Positions 43,003 through 56,335 of a stretch of 64,000 bases of DNA are shown piece by piece (the stretch's first letter is position 1; each line of letters starts with the position of its first letter). The stretch is from Phytoseiulus persimilis (Eukaryota; Arthropoda; Arachnida; Mesostigmata; Phytoseiidae). The stretch spans positions 21,948,001 to 22,012,000 of the forward strand of contig CM075103.1 of assembly GCA_037576195.1 (NCBI GenBank), written 5' to 3'. The translations under genes and the position numbers were made by a program. Below the pieces are notes generated by a model that saw only the letters and a program-made list of their open reading frames with translations, ran no database searches and was not told the origin of the DNA.

Positions 43003-46000
43003 TTAACTAGATGACGCCTTTCTCGAGAATATCGATCCGATGCGGCTCCCCATGTTGCGGATGCTGGTTCCCCATCCCCCGATCCAGGAGGCCTGCGGTG
43101 CGGAGGCAGCGGTCTGTAGGGTTTCTTGAACAGGCGGAGCGTAGCGGATGTACGGTGTGGAGTGAGCTCCGAACTCTTGCTGGTCAACGAAGCTGTGCTG
43201 AATGTGCTTTCCATGAGAAGAACTTCCGTAGAACGGAGGAATGTACTTCTTCGGGTTTTCAGCCAGGTTGGAGTAGCCTCCGACTTGAGGGAATCGCTTG
43301 ATGTTCTGCACGGAGAATTTCACCAATTATTTAGGAATTCCGCTGTCAACGACCGGATGCGGTGCCCCCAATGTCTCGCACGGCGGAGTTTGGTTGAGGG
43401 GCTTCGAAATATTTCGATTGGGCACCCGCTCTAGACTCCTTGGGCAGACTTACGTTTTCATGGAGAGGCACCAGAACCTCCGAAACCTTGCCGTTGGGTC
43501 CCTTGATCCGGACGTTCACTGCCGGACGGGGCGGGAGCTGACTTATTGGGATGTGGACGTTCAACGGCTCGTTCAAGTTCACTTGGGTGGGGGGAAGCTC
43601 GTTGTAGGAAGTCTTTAAACCTGCAAAGAATTTCGCAATTCATCTGTGTTTTGAATCAGATAGCCATGAATGTACCTTTTCAGCATTCGCAGCTGAACCG
43701 ATTCCGGGGACTACTTACCGTGGTGAGGCAGAACGACCCCGGAGAGGGAGACCTGGGTCTTCTCATCGACCTGGATCTTGGAGGGTGCTGGGAAACCATG
43801 GGGTAGGCCTTTCGTGAACGGGGTTTTGGATACGTCAACCGGGACTGGCTCGCCGTGATAGCTCTGGTGATGGTACGCAACTTCGGAATTCGGCCTGACG
43901 TAGGGTCTGTTGGAAATTTCATCCAAGACAACAACGCCTTGACCGTTGGAAAGATGGCTGACCACTGAGGCCTGGCTGTGACCAACATTGGCCGAGCTCG
44001 CAACTCCTGGTGACACGTTTTTCACCCCAAGAGCCCTGAGCATTTCTGCCGGGAGCTCGATTTGGGTGTGACCGGGATTGACGCTGCTCGGAACTTGCAC
44101 AAGAAGAGCCTGTGGTTGGTCGTAGCTTTGCTGATGTTGGGAGTGCTGTTGTTGTTGGAATCCGTGCTGTGACTGAGCCTGTTGCTGGAAGCTGTGTTGA
44201 TGTTGGCTCTGTTGGTAAGCTTGGGGAAGGTCCTGCTGGTATCCTTGAGACTCGCTCTGCTGGTAGGGACCCTGGGGTCGGCTTTGTGGTTCCGTTTGGT
44301 AGGTCTGCTGAGATTGTTGCTGTTGGTAACCCTGTTCCTGGTTATGTGCTCCATGGGATGACTGAGGACCTTGGTATGACGTCGTATAGGTGTGCTGATA
44401 CTGCTGAGGTGGCGGCTGGTTATAGATTGGCTGCGAATACTGCTGGCTGGGAGGTTGGCCCTGTTGGTAGGCCGGTTGGTGAGCTTGATCCTGCGGGGGA
44501 CCGAAGATGAACTGAGGCTGCGAAGATGGGGGCGGGGTGTAATTGGGTTGATGATGATGGGGTTTTTGAGTTTCTACAGGGGCCGAGTAAGTGGTTTGGA
44601 CCGGTTCGCTCGGGGTCGGAGGAGGCGCAGTGTGGGCTGTGTGGGTCGGGGTACTTTTCAGTGGCTGCGAACTCTCTAGCGGACGGTATTGTTCCTCGTA
44701 TCTCGGGGGAGGTATGGGGACCACGGGGGGGATGGGGTACTCGTCACGGAAATGTTTTTTGGTATTCTTTTGGGGCTTGTGAGTCTTGGTAGTTTTCGGG
44801 AATTTTTGTTGTTTCGCCGATTCTCTGAATGATAGTTCCACGGGACCGGGCTGGAACGACTCGGCTTGGTAATGAGGGCGGACTTGGGGCGCAACCTGGG
44901 TATGGACGGATCCCGAATGCGCTTGCTGAGCCTGTACTGGAGCCGGTGCTGGAGCCGAAACCGACACCGGAGGCAGCGGAGTTGAGGCACCTTCGGGCGC
45001 TTGCTCGTCTTTCTTTCCGAAGGAGAAGTAGGAGAGGAACGATGACTTAGCGGTGGTCGTAGCAACCTTCGACCTTGTCGGTGGAGGCAACGTGATTTGG
45101 GTCGCTGGGGCTCGTTTCTGAGAGTCGGGCGCGCGGTGCTTCTTCAACTTCAACGGTTTCTTGGTGCTTGGCTGTTCCGGAGCAGTGCTTGTCGATCCCT
45201 CTTGGGGTAGCAACTGGGAAGCGGTGGAGCGCGAGGGAGCCGAGAGGTCGGGGGGCGCGGGGCGGTGCTGGGGCGCCGGCAGGGGCAGGGGTTGGTGGAG
45301 TTGAGGCTCGAAAACTACGGGTCGAGGCCTCACCTGTGGATGGTGAACCGCTTCGGCCTTCTCGGGTGGCGGAGGGGGCGTTGGCAACCTCTTCAGCGCG
45401 ATTGGTTCTCGTTGCGCTGGATGAGGAAGGGGAAGTGGCTCCTGAACTCTCGGGGGAGGTGACTGGTACTGCGGACGAGCCGTCGGTGGGGCGTGATGTC
45501 GGTTCAACTCAACATGCTGAGGCAGTGCCGGGTGAGGAAGTGCCGGATGGGGAAGCGCCGGTAGGGGGAGCGCTTGCTGCGCGGTGGCTTGAGGGAACGC
45601 TGGGTGAGGACGAGCTGGAGGTTGTCTGCGTTCCTCTTCAGGTCGTTTACGCACCGGCAAGCCTTCGGGTCTGCGATAGCCAGCAGGGCGCTTACGTTTG
45701 CGGCGCGGAGGCTCCCTCGGTGGCTCGGTGGACGGCGCTGGGGTGGTGGTCGTCGTCGTCGTCGTCGTCGTGGTTTCTGCAGCCGTGACCGTCGACGCTG
45801 GCGAAGTCCCTGCAGGAACACAGGAGTTAAAGAGACCGTCTCTCCGATGGCAACCCTATGCCTCCCCCGATGGACGGGACGATACGACGAATGCCTCAAT
45901 CGATACTGAGGAAAAAGTTGGTTTTACCCTTCTGTCGCACGCGGTACTTCGGAGATTCGGTGGTTGCCTTCACCGTGATTGTCTGACCCTGGTTCGTTGT

Positions 46001-46317
46001 TTTCTGCTCTTCCCTGATCGTGACATCTTTCTTCGTCGCCTGTTGGATCGGATTCGAGTCAATTAAACGGAATCGCCTGAGGAATCACCAGCACGATCGC
46101 GAGCTTTCTTTGTTCGAGTCTCTGACTGATTGGTCTTCATACTCACATCACCCTTGTCTTCATCTTTATCGACGATTTGATTGATGATCGACTCTCTGGG
46201 AACGTGGTCTTCAGAGGTGGATACGCGAACGGATACCGAAGTCGACGTCACAACTTCGACGTCGTCTGGGATACCGTCCCCGAACGCTGAGCCGAGGAGA
46301 GCCACGAGAAGCAGGCC
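43003..46317 (-). CDS. Large secreted Pro/Gln-rich protein, five exons visible, at least 947 residues
   Basis: Exons in transcription order: 46317-46147, 46039-45928, 45809-43719, 43620-43454, 43305-43003. The phases agree (0, 1, 1, 0), summing to 2844 nt with the TAA. The first visible exon starts within a signal peptide (GLLLVALLGSAFG|DG), so a short 5' exon with the ATG is missing. Then come an acidic segment (DKDEDKGD), a Thr run coded by (ACG)n(ACC)n, a furin-like RRKRKR, a Pro/Ala-rich region, a Gln/Tyr/His-rich low-complexity region (YQQQQSQQTYQ-type repeats), a conserved-looking stretch (LPAEMLRALGVKNV) and two short C-terminal exons with ordered sequence (VNVRIKGPNGKVSEVLVPL; GRSFSRK-less tail ending KASSS). 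It has no cysteine-rich or chitin-binding domain. It is probably an extracellular matrix, cuticular or silk-like protein; the function is unknown. Long antisense frames here (e.g. 45168-45788, +) are shadows of the biased codons. Confidence 0.75.
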
Positions 46318-49300
46318 CTGAAAAGTGAAGATGCTCGTTGACCAAACTTCTTGCTCCGTTCATTCGGCTCTCTTTCAAATTCGTCTTCCTGAGTTTTGGC
46401 TTGCTCAGGGTTCAATACGCCTGGGAACCTAATATAACTAGATGGGCAAATAATTGAAACGGGAAGTTGAGCTGGCTTTTGAAACTTGAAATGTAGATAG
46501 CTTCCGCCCGCTCGAAGATGGTTCAGGGCACGGTTCGAACACGTGACAGCGGCCGAAGATACATCTCAATTCAGGGGGCCACCGCGTCGGCCGTGGTAAT
46601 CCACCGCACGATGAATGGAGCGAAGCTCTTTTCGGCAACAGAACCAGGTGGCGTCTTCGAACATGATGCCATTTGTAATCGTCCGCTCTTACGCCATCAT
46701 CGTTAGCCGTCCCAGATGATCACAATGGCCGCTCAACAGTATCAGCATCACTGGTTGAAATATTGTCCACGACTTCGAGCGAGTCGAAAGCCACAGAAAC
46801 ATTCTGCGATGCCAAGGAACGGCACAATAGCGACATCAAGAACATATCTAGAGCCATCACTCTGCTTCACCGAAACCACTCCTCGGTCTCTCTTTGATAA
46901 TCGTGCGCCTTTCAGACCATGAAAACATGATCGATCGGTTTGAATATTCTCCCAGCCGAGAATAGGAGGGATGAGAGCCCCGCTCGATTGAAATCCCCCG
47001 TCTTCCACGTATAATAGACCGGTAATGACTAACTTCGTGAAGCCACTCAACCTCACGGCGAGACGAGCAAATGCTGGGAATGGAAGTGAGGAACTACAAG
47101 CCCTCGGCCGACTCCCGGATTCTGAGCTCCATCGCCCTCATCGGATTCCCCAGACGAAGATCTGGTTCCAAGCGTGAGCTGATCTCGCTTATCCGGAAGA
47201 TTTCGAGCAAAGGACGTTAGCCCGGAATGGCCAGTTGGGAGCTGACCGACTCGATATTTTGTGCTCCAGGTCTGGCGTTGCTCGCTCCGGAGATAGGAGG
47301 GTCTCGCCGAAAGCTGGACCGGAGAGAGAGAGAGAGACTGTGAACAGTTATCTCGTCGAGTGCCGCTCTTCAGCCGGGCGATTCATATCAGTGGGATGTT
47401 CCACCATCGATCATTTCTCATTAACTTCGTTCGCTAGAGGAAAGATTGCTTTCCCTAGCTGAGCTGATGGCTGACGTTCGGTTCACGCAGTCGCCTTTCA
47501 GCTGACTGACTGACCGCCCGCTCGTTCGCCTGCCCGCCCGGCCAACCGTATGGATTACTGACTAGTATTTGACCCGAGGTTAAGCCGGGATTCGGGTCTC
47601 GTTGAGGGAGGCGCTTCGTGACGAGATGGAACCAGGAACAGCCATCGACAACAGAAGGAAGATGATGTCTGGCTCGTGAACACTCACTTAAGGTCTCATA
47701 ATCCTCTAGCTGTCTTCTCTAATCTTAATGTATGTTTGTTTATCTGACCGGTGAGTTTGCCCAAGGGGGCGTTGACCGTTTTGTCGCCACGAAGCTTGTC
47801 TGCCAGGCCCGGCTTGCCTCGATTGAATTAAATTGCCTTCACTTCTTTTCCTTTCTTTCATCTGTTACTCCGAGGGATGATGAACCGCTTCGGTGATGTC
47901 TGAGTTTTCTCCGGCAGAGCGTCGTGCTGATTGTTTGTGGGAGCACACGCTTGACTGCGTTTCCCCTCGAACAAGATTCTAGGTTTGAAACCGCTTTATT
48001 GTGGAGAAATTGTAATAACGAACGCACGCTTCTGATCACATTATCTCGTGGCGAAGGACTGCTTGCCGAAAGATTTTAGGATTGACATGACCATATAGTT
48101 GCAGTGACGAAATCAGGAATCAGATGGGGATCTGTTTCGAAATCGTCCCCGTTCAAAATGAAGAGTCGGACTGAATAATGCCGACTCGGAGAACCTTTGG
48201 GGCAACACGAGCGAAATAAGTCCCGACCGCGTCGCGTGATCAGCTCTGGGAACGACCCCCAGAATTCCATCAGGCACGATTGCGGCATTGATCTGATGCA
48301 ATTCTTGGGTTTTTGATTTTCGCGGGGAAACGAACCCTTTTTCCTCGATTCCCGGGACAGGGACCTCAAAGGGGAGCAGAGGAGGGTTCCGGAACGTTCC
48401 ATGGGAGACGAATAGCTCCGAAACGACTCCAAACAATTCCGATCGAAAAGTTTTGCTCTCATTCAACCATGGAGAGGCGGAGGATTCTATGGCGTAGGAC
48501 TCGGCATGTTTCCTTGGGAAACATGAGCGCCGCACAAGCTCCCCCGATCGGATTCGCGGAACCTATCGCAGTCGGCATCGTCAAGAGAATCGTCCAAAAG
48601 TACAGGGTACAATCAATATCGGATACTAATGGTTCGATATCCTGGCTGCGCTAGATTTCTCCGTCGGAATGATTCGTTAAATGCGATCCGAACGAATTAG
48701 GTTATTAGCCAGAAAGCCCTGCGACCACTGAGGAATTTCGTCGCGTACGAGCAGACCGAACCGAGAGTTCCCAGATTGGGCCAACAAAGCGAATAATGGT
48801 ATGTCAACAGCATCAACAAGGTGTCAGACCAACGAACAAACAGCCGGCTACTCAGTCAGGCATTCGGACCTGAGCGCGGGTTCCTCCCGCGACTTTGCGG
48901 ACGTGACAGGGAAACTTTGGCAGCTGTTGCCTGGGTACAACGGAAGTGTTGTTGCTTGTTCGCCGCCGCAGCGCCTGATCGGGGGATGTTGTTCTCATTG
49001 CGGAAGTTGTCATCGGAGACATCTTCTGACTGGCGTGAATCATTGCTCAAGTACTTACTGCAACTGGACGCAGCAGACGGGATTCGACCATTGGCCGAGC
49101 CAGCAGCGCAAAATCGAACGATTTTCCAAACCGTCTGTTTTCTGACAGTTCATCCAAGAGCTTCGGGACGATGGTCGGCGCTGCGGCCGTTCTCCCATTT
49201 TCATTTTTTCTGCAATTTTTCGTAACATTTCCGCTCTACCCTCGCTACCACTAATCGCTCGTTCTGGTGTCGGAAATATTTCCTTGCCCGGGAGAAAAAG

Positions 49301-51821
49301 CAGAAAAGAAGCGGACCCACATCGATCCAGAACCCGACCTTGCTCCATTTCTCCGACGGCGCTTGTGATGGAGCTATTGACGGATGCGAAGTTCCAGTTC
49401 AAACTGTTTTGCCAGAGTTTGTAAATCCACGCGATGGAGCCATGAAACTCGCGGAAACTGCGGGCTTTCATTCCGAACCCGAGCGGAGTTCCGGACTGGA
49501 AAACGTCCACTTCCAACGGTTCTTTCGGGGCTCCTAGACCGAATTTTGCAGAACTTCTTGCCGGTACATGCCGCATGTAGAGTTCTATACAGGAACTGCT
49601 GCAAGAACTGTTGCGGGATTATCAGGAACTTCGAAGCGACGATTTAAGAGCGCTGTCCATCGGGACACTTGGAAACCGGTTTCCAGCGCAGCCATTTTGG
49701 GGTTCCGACACCCGGTGTCTTGACTTTCCGGTCCAGGTTGTGTCTGATTCTCGCATGTTCTCTGTGACCACCCGAACGCCTCCTCTCTATTGACGCAGAC
49801 CCCATGGTTCTCGATACGATCGGAGACATGAGGAGCTATCCTCCGTCGTGCCGGGTCGAATCAGTGCTCACCAGTACGAGCGTGTTCGGATGAGCAACGC
49901 GACCTCATCGCTCCGAACTGGTCATCACGAATCAAGCTGATAAGGCAAATTGACAAAACGGTCGGCGACTTCCGGTTTGAATATTTTGCATTCCAAAGGT
50001 GTCCAGTCGAAGCCGCAATCGCAGTCGAGTGGAGAATTCCTTCGACGAGTTGCCCGAAGCAATGGCCGTCCCAGATCTTCTTCTCGGCGGCGGTCTAGCG
50101 GCCACTTCATCAACAATTCGACGACGACGACGTTGCGGCGAGAGCAGATTTCGCGCGCAAATCCCAAAGGTATACTGCCTGCCCGCCTCCCCTCGCAAGC
50201 TGGCCGTCGGTAACTTGCGGTGGAGAAGTGGCGGCTTCTACAAACAGCACCCGGAAGTCCGGCAAGCCGGCTGGCTCGTCGAGTGGCCGTTGGACGTACA
50301 GACGGACCGATGGACGGACGGACCAGCCGTCTGGATGCTCGGCCCGTCCTGATACGCGCCCGCGTTTTGGAATTTACCTCCTCTCTTCTTCTATCAGAAA
50401 ACAAACGGCTTTCTCAAACGGCGGTATCAACAAGGCGAGGTATTAACGGCGGGAAGAGAGCGGCGCTGAAAGTCGGAGCAAGCGGGCGGGCATCGCAAGA
50501 AGAAGACTGAATTTCTGGGACAAGCTTCATGCATTCCTACTGAACCGCGGCCCGGGACCGCTGGCTCTTGCATGGATTCCTCGAACGATTCAGCGAGGAA
50601 CGACGTGATGATCAGAATGAGATCCCGCGTGCGGAAGGACAACTGAAGATCGTCCTAGTCCAGGCTGCTAGCGGAGAGAGAGCTCCACACCCTCCAAACT
50701 GCAGTTATCGGCGAACTGCTGCTGCTCGACTAGATCAAAACGGAATCAGGAGCAGACTCTGAGAACGTATCCGCCGAGGTTCGAGAAATCGACGAGCAGG
50801 CGGGTCAAGCTGACGTAACTACAGGTCAGATTGATTCAAAGCGCAGATGTTTGTCATCTCCGTTCGAACTGTGCCCGTCGGTTCCGAATAGCCGTTTCGG
50901 TTTGGTTTTTTGCAGTGACGTCCAGTCGGAAAGAATCGTGACGGTCGGAAGCATTTGTTGTTCAACAGTGATTGGACACCTGTACGGGCCGGATGTCCCA
51001 CACCGACCCCCTATCGGGCACTGGTCATCCCGTGAATGACTGACTTCCACCACAGTTTTCTCGGATCGTTGTTCGAAGTCGACGAGCTGACGTGACACAC
51101 GATTGTATCGCAGTATCAGGTGTCGTATTGATACGTACGCGAGGTAGGAAACCCACCCCGAGGAGGCGATCGACAGCGTCCGGTGCCGGGGCAACGACGC
51201 GTAAGGATTCAACAACAAACCACGTTGATCGCTCGGGGAAAACGGAAGGAAATAAACGTCTGACGATGCCGGAATTTCGGAGAACCCGTTTTCGTTGTTC
51301 TCGCTGTGGTCACGTGTTTGGAGTTGCCACGGTTCCGTGACGCCGCAGCACTCGGTCCGACCGGGCCACCCCCTAACTGAATTGAGTGAAACTCCGCGAG
51401 GTTCTTCTTCGAAGCGCTCGCGTTCATGGCAGCGACGCTCACCCGGTTCCGACGTTCTCGACGACCGGCTCGCCCCATCGAGTCGTCCAATCGAATTGTC
51501 AATCTCCCTTGGCAGCGCTTTGGCCTAATTTGGTTTTTGTAGCTGAGATCGTTGCTCAGCAGCTCCCTGCTAACGCTGCGACCGCTGTTGTCTCGTTTTG
51601 ACAAAAATCGTCCGCTCGCTCGTTCAATCTTTGGGATCGTGGCAGATACATCGCCGATAGGCCGCCGCCAACGGGCATGAGGAGACATAAGGAGCTCCAC
51701 GATGGGTCAGAAGGAAGAGCTTTCGGACGGCGTGACTGGCGGCTTTCGGAGATGTTGGCGCCGCGGATTTTTTGTAACCAATTGATTATATAGTGAATGG
51801 CAGAAACGCCGCTGACCAACT
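46318..51821. other. No confident gene; cryptically simple DNA
   Basis: The missing first exon of the Pro/Gln-rich gene should lie in the first part (minus strand). The rest shows short overlapping frames on both strands and runs of related tetramers (TGACTGACTGACCGCCCGCT near 47.5 kb; ACGGACCGATGGACGGACGG near 50.3 kb). A GA dinucleotide repeat is at 47322-47337. Confidence 0.45.
47322..47337. repeat. (GA)n microsatellite
   Basis: Eight GA units without interruption. Confidence 0.85.
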
Positions 51822-52838
51822 ATGAGGAAGTACTCGCTGACTGGCTGGCTTGTTGGTTGGTCGGCCGGCTGGTTGTTCGTCTGGCTCTTTCGCTCGGCTC
51901 ACTACGACCAACATCTTCTGCTGACGGAAAATGATCGAGGCAATTTTACTGCCGCGCTTGTTGTATCAGGGAGCGCCACCGAAGTCGAACCGGCGGACAA
52001 CGATGACTCCACGAGCGCCGTCCATACTGTTCAAGTTTCCTCAGGCGGTCTGATTCCGGCGGATGGAAATCTTTCAGTCCAAATGGTAGACCGCTCTGGG
52101 CTCCGAGCAGAATTCCAGGAGAAAACGTTCTGTGGGTCCTTGTGGGTGATTCACGGGAAGATGCGACAGCTAGGATCGGCTGCTTGCTCATGTGACCGGC
52201 TTCGTTACGATCAGATCGGGCTCAGATCACGGACCGAGAATCTCTCTCTCTCTGGGTTGAACATTCATTCGAGCTCGGAAGAGAGCTCCTTCAAACTTGT
52301 GGAGCCAGAGGATTCGGGATGCGTGTCAACCGCTCGTTACATGACAGCCCATCTCTCAACCCAAGGTGTGGAAACGTTGCCCCAGGGCATCGCCCGGACG
52401 CGAACACCGTGTTGCGAACTCAGTCCGAACACGGAGCGTGCGCGCGGACTGTTAATAAACGTAATAGTTGAGGGAACAATGCGAGACCGAGTGAACGAAT
52501 TACAGGCGTGTACGACACCGCAAGTTCTTTCCCGAATCGTTTTGTGCGGGTTTCCCTACTTGACGCGTATTCTTCCGCACCACTTCTGCAAAACGCTCTT
52601 CCCCTCACTCCGTACTAGGAGGCAACGGCAAAATAGGAGGGTCATTATTTTAAACACGAGCAAAAGAGCAACGTCGACCGCTATTCGGGATTCGTCCGGT
52701 TTCTTTGTCAAAACGTCCTCACTTTTCCGTCATATTCGTTGTTCTTCCTGCCGCCGCCGCCGCAGTGCTACCTTGCCGGCTTCTCGAGTCGAGGACCACC
52801 AACGGATCTTCTCGTTATTTGAAATTCATGCCGCTTAA
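51822..52838 (+). other. 338-codon open frame of doubtful coding status
   Basis: ATG 51822 opens a frame to TAA 52838. The N-terminus (GWLVGWSAGWLFVWLF) comes from a cryptic CTGG/TTGG simple repeat, and the rest has no domain, repeat or sensible composition. A TATATAG sits only about 35 bp upstream, leaving almost no 5' UTR. The length is unusual for chance in this composition, so I keep it, but it may be an accident of the GC-rich, CpG-rich DNA. Confidence 0.15.
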
Positions 52839-55800
52839 GCGGAACGCGCTTTTCAGCGTTTTTAGCTACTAGCGCGGCGCGCGCGGTTCACGAGCGAAAG
52901 ATCTGTTGCCCGCAGTTCTGTACCCGGCAGAATTAGACGACCGACACAGACACCAGCAGTCAAATGTCAAACGCTACCGCATTGCTTTGTATCTCGGTTT
53001 GACACCGAGCGACAGACGGCTTTCTCACTTCCAGCGGTACCGTCTAATCCCTGGAAGAAGAGTCGACTGTCGAAGCGTTTTCCCTGCCAACTGTCTTCCG
53101 GAACTCAGACGTTTGCTACGGAGATTGCCATCTGTCAAAATCAATCGTCGTCCGCGCACGCTTGGGAATTCCAGCTTTGTGGAATGTTCGACGGAATTTA
53201 GACCCTACGGACGAGGCATCGATGAATGAAGTCCTTCAAAGGGGCTGTCCGAGGCATCTTCAGGGAGTCGATCTCCAAAAATAATCTCTCTGCTAGGTGA
53301 TCCGCGACTGACTTCGCGAAAAGTCCGCGTTACGGTCCCCGCTGGTTTTCTGAGATCTCGTTCGATCTTTGCGTTTTTTCGAGCCGAGAACGGCTGTTCC
53401 AAGGGTCCATCGTCTTCCCGCGTTCACTAACAGACGGTCAGTTAGTCCGTCCGTTTATCCGTGCCGTGTGCGGGCATCGGACTTTCTCCGACTGCCCGTT
53501 CCAGCCGCAATGATTCTTCAGATTTAGAATGGAAGAAGCGAAATCACGATTCCCCCCCCCCCCCCGGGCTAGATTTCGCTTTCGTTGGAGGATAATAACA
53601 GAAGCTAACGAAAGTCTACGCGAATCGACGGCGGCATTTTCAGCGGTGGCACGAGCAGAAGAGACGAAGACCGTCACGAACCCACAAAAACAATAGGCCT
53701 GCCAGTTTGTTGAATCTGCACCGCTGAATGTAACGGATCCCTCCTTCCGGCGGAGAGGTCAACGAGGTTTTCCTCGAGCCTTCGAAGTTGCGGATCGAGC
53801 CTTCGATTCAAGTGGAAAATTGCTCCAGAAAAATGGGCTCCCCGCTTCCTTGGGGAATCCGGCGCGGCTCCTATGATCGGACCTCCTGGTTCCGCTTTTC
53901 CCTAAGATTTCTGTCGTCCCCATGCGAAGTTCACTCACTCTGTGGAGCGGCGACGTTGTTTGGGTTGGAGTCGTTCGAGCAGAACGGGAGAAGAGGAATT
54001 ATGGGCTTACGAAACATTTGTTGATGGATGCTGACAATTTTGTTCCTTTCGATCATGTGCAGAATCGAGACTTGGCATGTTTTTCTTTCTTTTCTCCCGG
54101 CCTCCCGAAAAATCCGGGGCTGAGCACTTAGACGCGTGAAAGTGGGTCTCCGTCTCGGAAGCCGCTACTCACGGGGAAAATTGATGTATGCTACCCGGTC
54201 GACTTGTCAACGGCTCTCCTGACTACCTTCGGGCGGCGGAACTTCGCTCCTGTTTCATCTTCCAGAATTCCGGCCGCAGAGAAACCAGTTTGTTCAGAAA
54301 TCCCAGCGATTTTCGCGAATAATCCGGAGGGCGGTTAACAAGCCTCGCGAGTTCCTCTCGAGTGTCTGATAAGTGTGAGATCAAATCCGACTCGAAACGT
54401 TACTTTGTTTGTTCGTCAATTCGTTTGCTTGTTGAATTGCGGATGCCGCTTGCAGAAGAGAAACTTCCACTCCGAAACGAGCGATGTTCTTGCAGCAAGA
54501 CATGACAAAACAGTCAGGGAGAGGTAGCTATGGGAACCGGCACTGTAACTCTGGGAATGAGGGATAATTCCATGTTTCGATCACCATTGATGGCGACATT
54601 CGTAGTATTTCAATGAATCACCTCACGGAACTCCTGAAAGGTTCCCTAAACCACGTCTGATGTCTCTGACCCTGGCTTACTGGGTTGCCATAGTTCCACG
54701 CTCGGCGAACTAGTTAGGAAGCGGCGTCGGAGCGGCTAATCAAATTCCGCGTAAATCCCTCTTTAGAAAATTGGTATAATCTGCTGCAAAAACCGGTGCT
54801 AACGTTCCTAGTGTAAGTATAATTGACCCGAATCCGTCACGGGAATTCTACCGAGGGAACTTGACAGGCTATCATCGTAGACATGGGGGCAACATGAACT
54901 CGATGAGCCTCCGAACGGAACTCGGGCAAAACGTCTCGAGTATCGTTATAGAAATCACCACGCTTCCGGGATTCAAGAAACGTGCTGACATTAATCCACG
55001 TCGGGATCCGTATCATGGTGATATTAACCCAAATCCGCGTCAGACCAATGAAGACTCATTCCGAGTCATCTCGTTATCGGAAACGACGGAAACATCGTCG
55101 AATACTCCGTTGAACTGGATTGAAGCAAGTCGACCCTGGCAGGCTCGCGGCCAGGACACCGAGGGGAAGATGAACTGTATTGGCAGATTTGGCAGGCTCA
55201 TGTCTGAGCACGGGGAACACACCTTTGGCCACATGGTCATCCTTGTCTTGTACACTGAAAGTCTGAAGGTTCCAATCTTCACTGCACACCACGGTCGACC
55301 GCTTTGGGCCCTGGCTCCTGATTCAGTGGTGGAGCCGGCGAGCCCCGGTTGACTTCAGACAGACCTCCTTTCCGTTGTTCCCTCTCCAGAAGCCCCTGCC
55401 CAGCGGGGTCCTGATACCTGTGCGACTCGTAACACTACGTCACGCAATAGGAAACGCTCGAGGGCCACTTCAGAAATCTTCTGCGCATCGATCCCTATTT
55501 CTGCGAATCAAGCGACTCGTCGTGCGCGACGTGACAGCGAAGTTTTCCGCGAGTCCTGCTTCTGGAACGAAAAACCCATGCAGAGAACCACATCTCCGAA
55601 GAGCAGGCTCACTTTGTCCCTTACGAGAGAAAGTCTCCCGACCAACTTGTTTCATGAGCCGTGATGGGTTTGGAGCACTGAGCCCTGTCATGGTTCAGGC
55701 TTCAGGGCAGTGCTCCTCCACGGATCGACTCAAGGGCGGTCTGGTGCGTTGCATTCGGGCCCGAAGGAACGGGTCCGTGGAACATGTTGGGGAAAGAAGA

Positions 55801-56335
55801 GAGCTGGAACCATCCGAGCCTGTTTGGAGTCATAGCGTAGGCGATAGGCTCAACAATCTCAGGCATTGTTCATTGATCATGATCCATCAATACATATTTA
55901 GATATGTGGGAAGGTGCATCGATCAACTGATAAATTATGCATGATCGACACGAGAACTGAAAAACTCAGCCATCAGAGACAAATTTTTCGACCCCTCTAC
56001 AGGGTTATATGGGAGGGATAAAATTATGAATGCCTGAACTCCCTAGCTCCACCCATGACCCACCATTCACGTTTTGTCCAGGAATCGCCGAACTGTGCTT
56101 GGCCTCATCATCAGCTCGGAACAACCTCAGCGTCATCGAGAGAATCTCCAGGTCGGGAACAGATCGCGCTATTCGATCTGTCGTTCTGAGAATCACATTC
56201 AGATTCCTCGGAGGGAAACGTTCGCAGGTCGCATTGGCTCGTACCTTTCCGATCTCCCAAAGACCGCGACTCATCGTGAGATTGAGCGCGGAAAACCAAA
56301 TACGCCGCGGGCTCCGTCGCGAGACCCCGAATGTT
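52839..56335. other. No recognisable intact gene
   Basis: Frames of 107-189 codons occur (54861-55352 and 55375-55944, plus; 56005-56367, minus). None carries a motif I can name, and each is overlapped by antisense frames of similar length. A poly-C tract lies at 53552-53565. Confidence 0.4.
53552..53565. repeat. Poly-C tract, 14 C
   Basis: An uninterrupted run of 14 C followed by GGG. Confidence 0.9.

Noticed and set aside
45168..45788. 206-codon plus-strand frame and other plus frames at 43.5-46 kb
   Set aside because: They are antisense to the Pro/Gln-rich exons, whose biased codons contain few reverse-strand stops; their Gly/Glu/Val/Ala content is what reverse-complemented Pro/Gln/Ala codons give.
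51822..52838. 338-codon frame as a real membrane protein
   Set aside because: The Trp-rich hydrophobic start comes from a simple repeat and nothing later resembles a protein; kept only as a doubtful open frame.
54861..55352. 163-codon plus frame
   Set aside because: No domain, strong antisense frames over the same bases, and no splice-supported extension.
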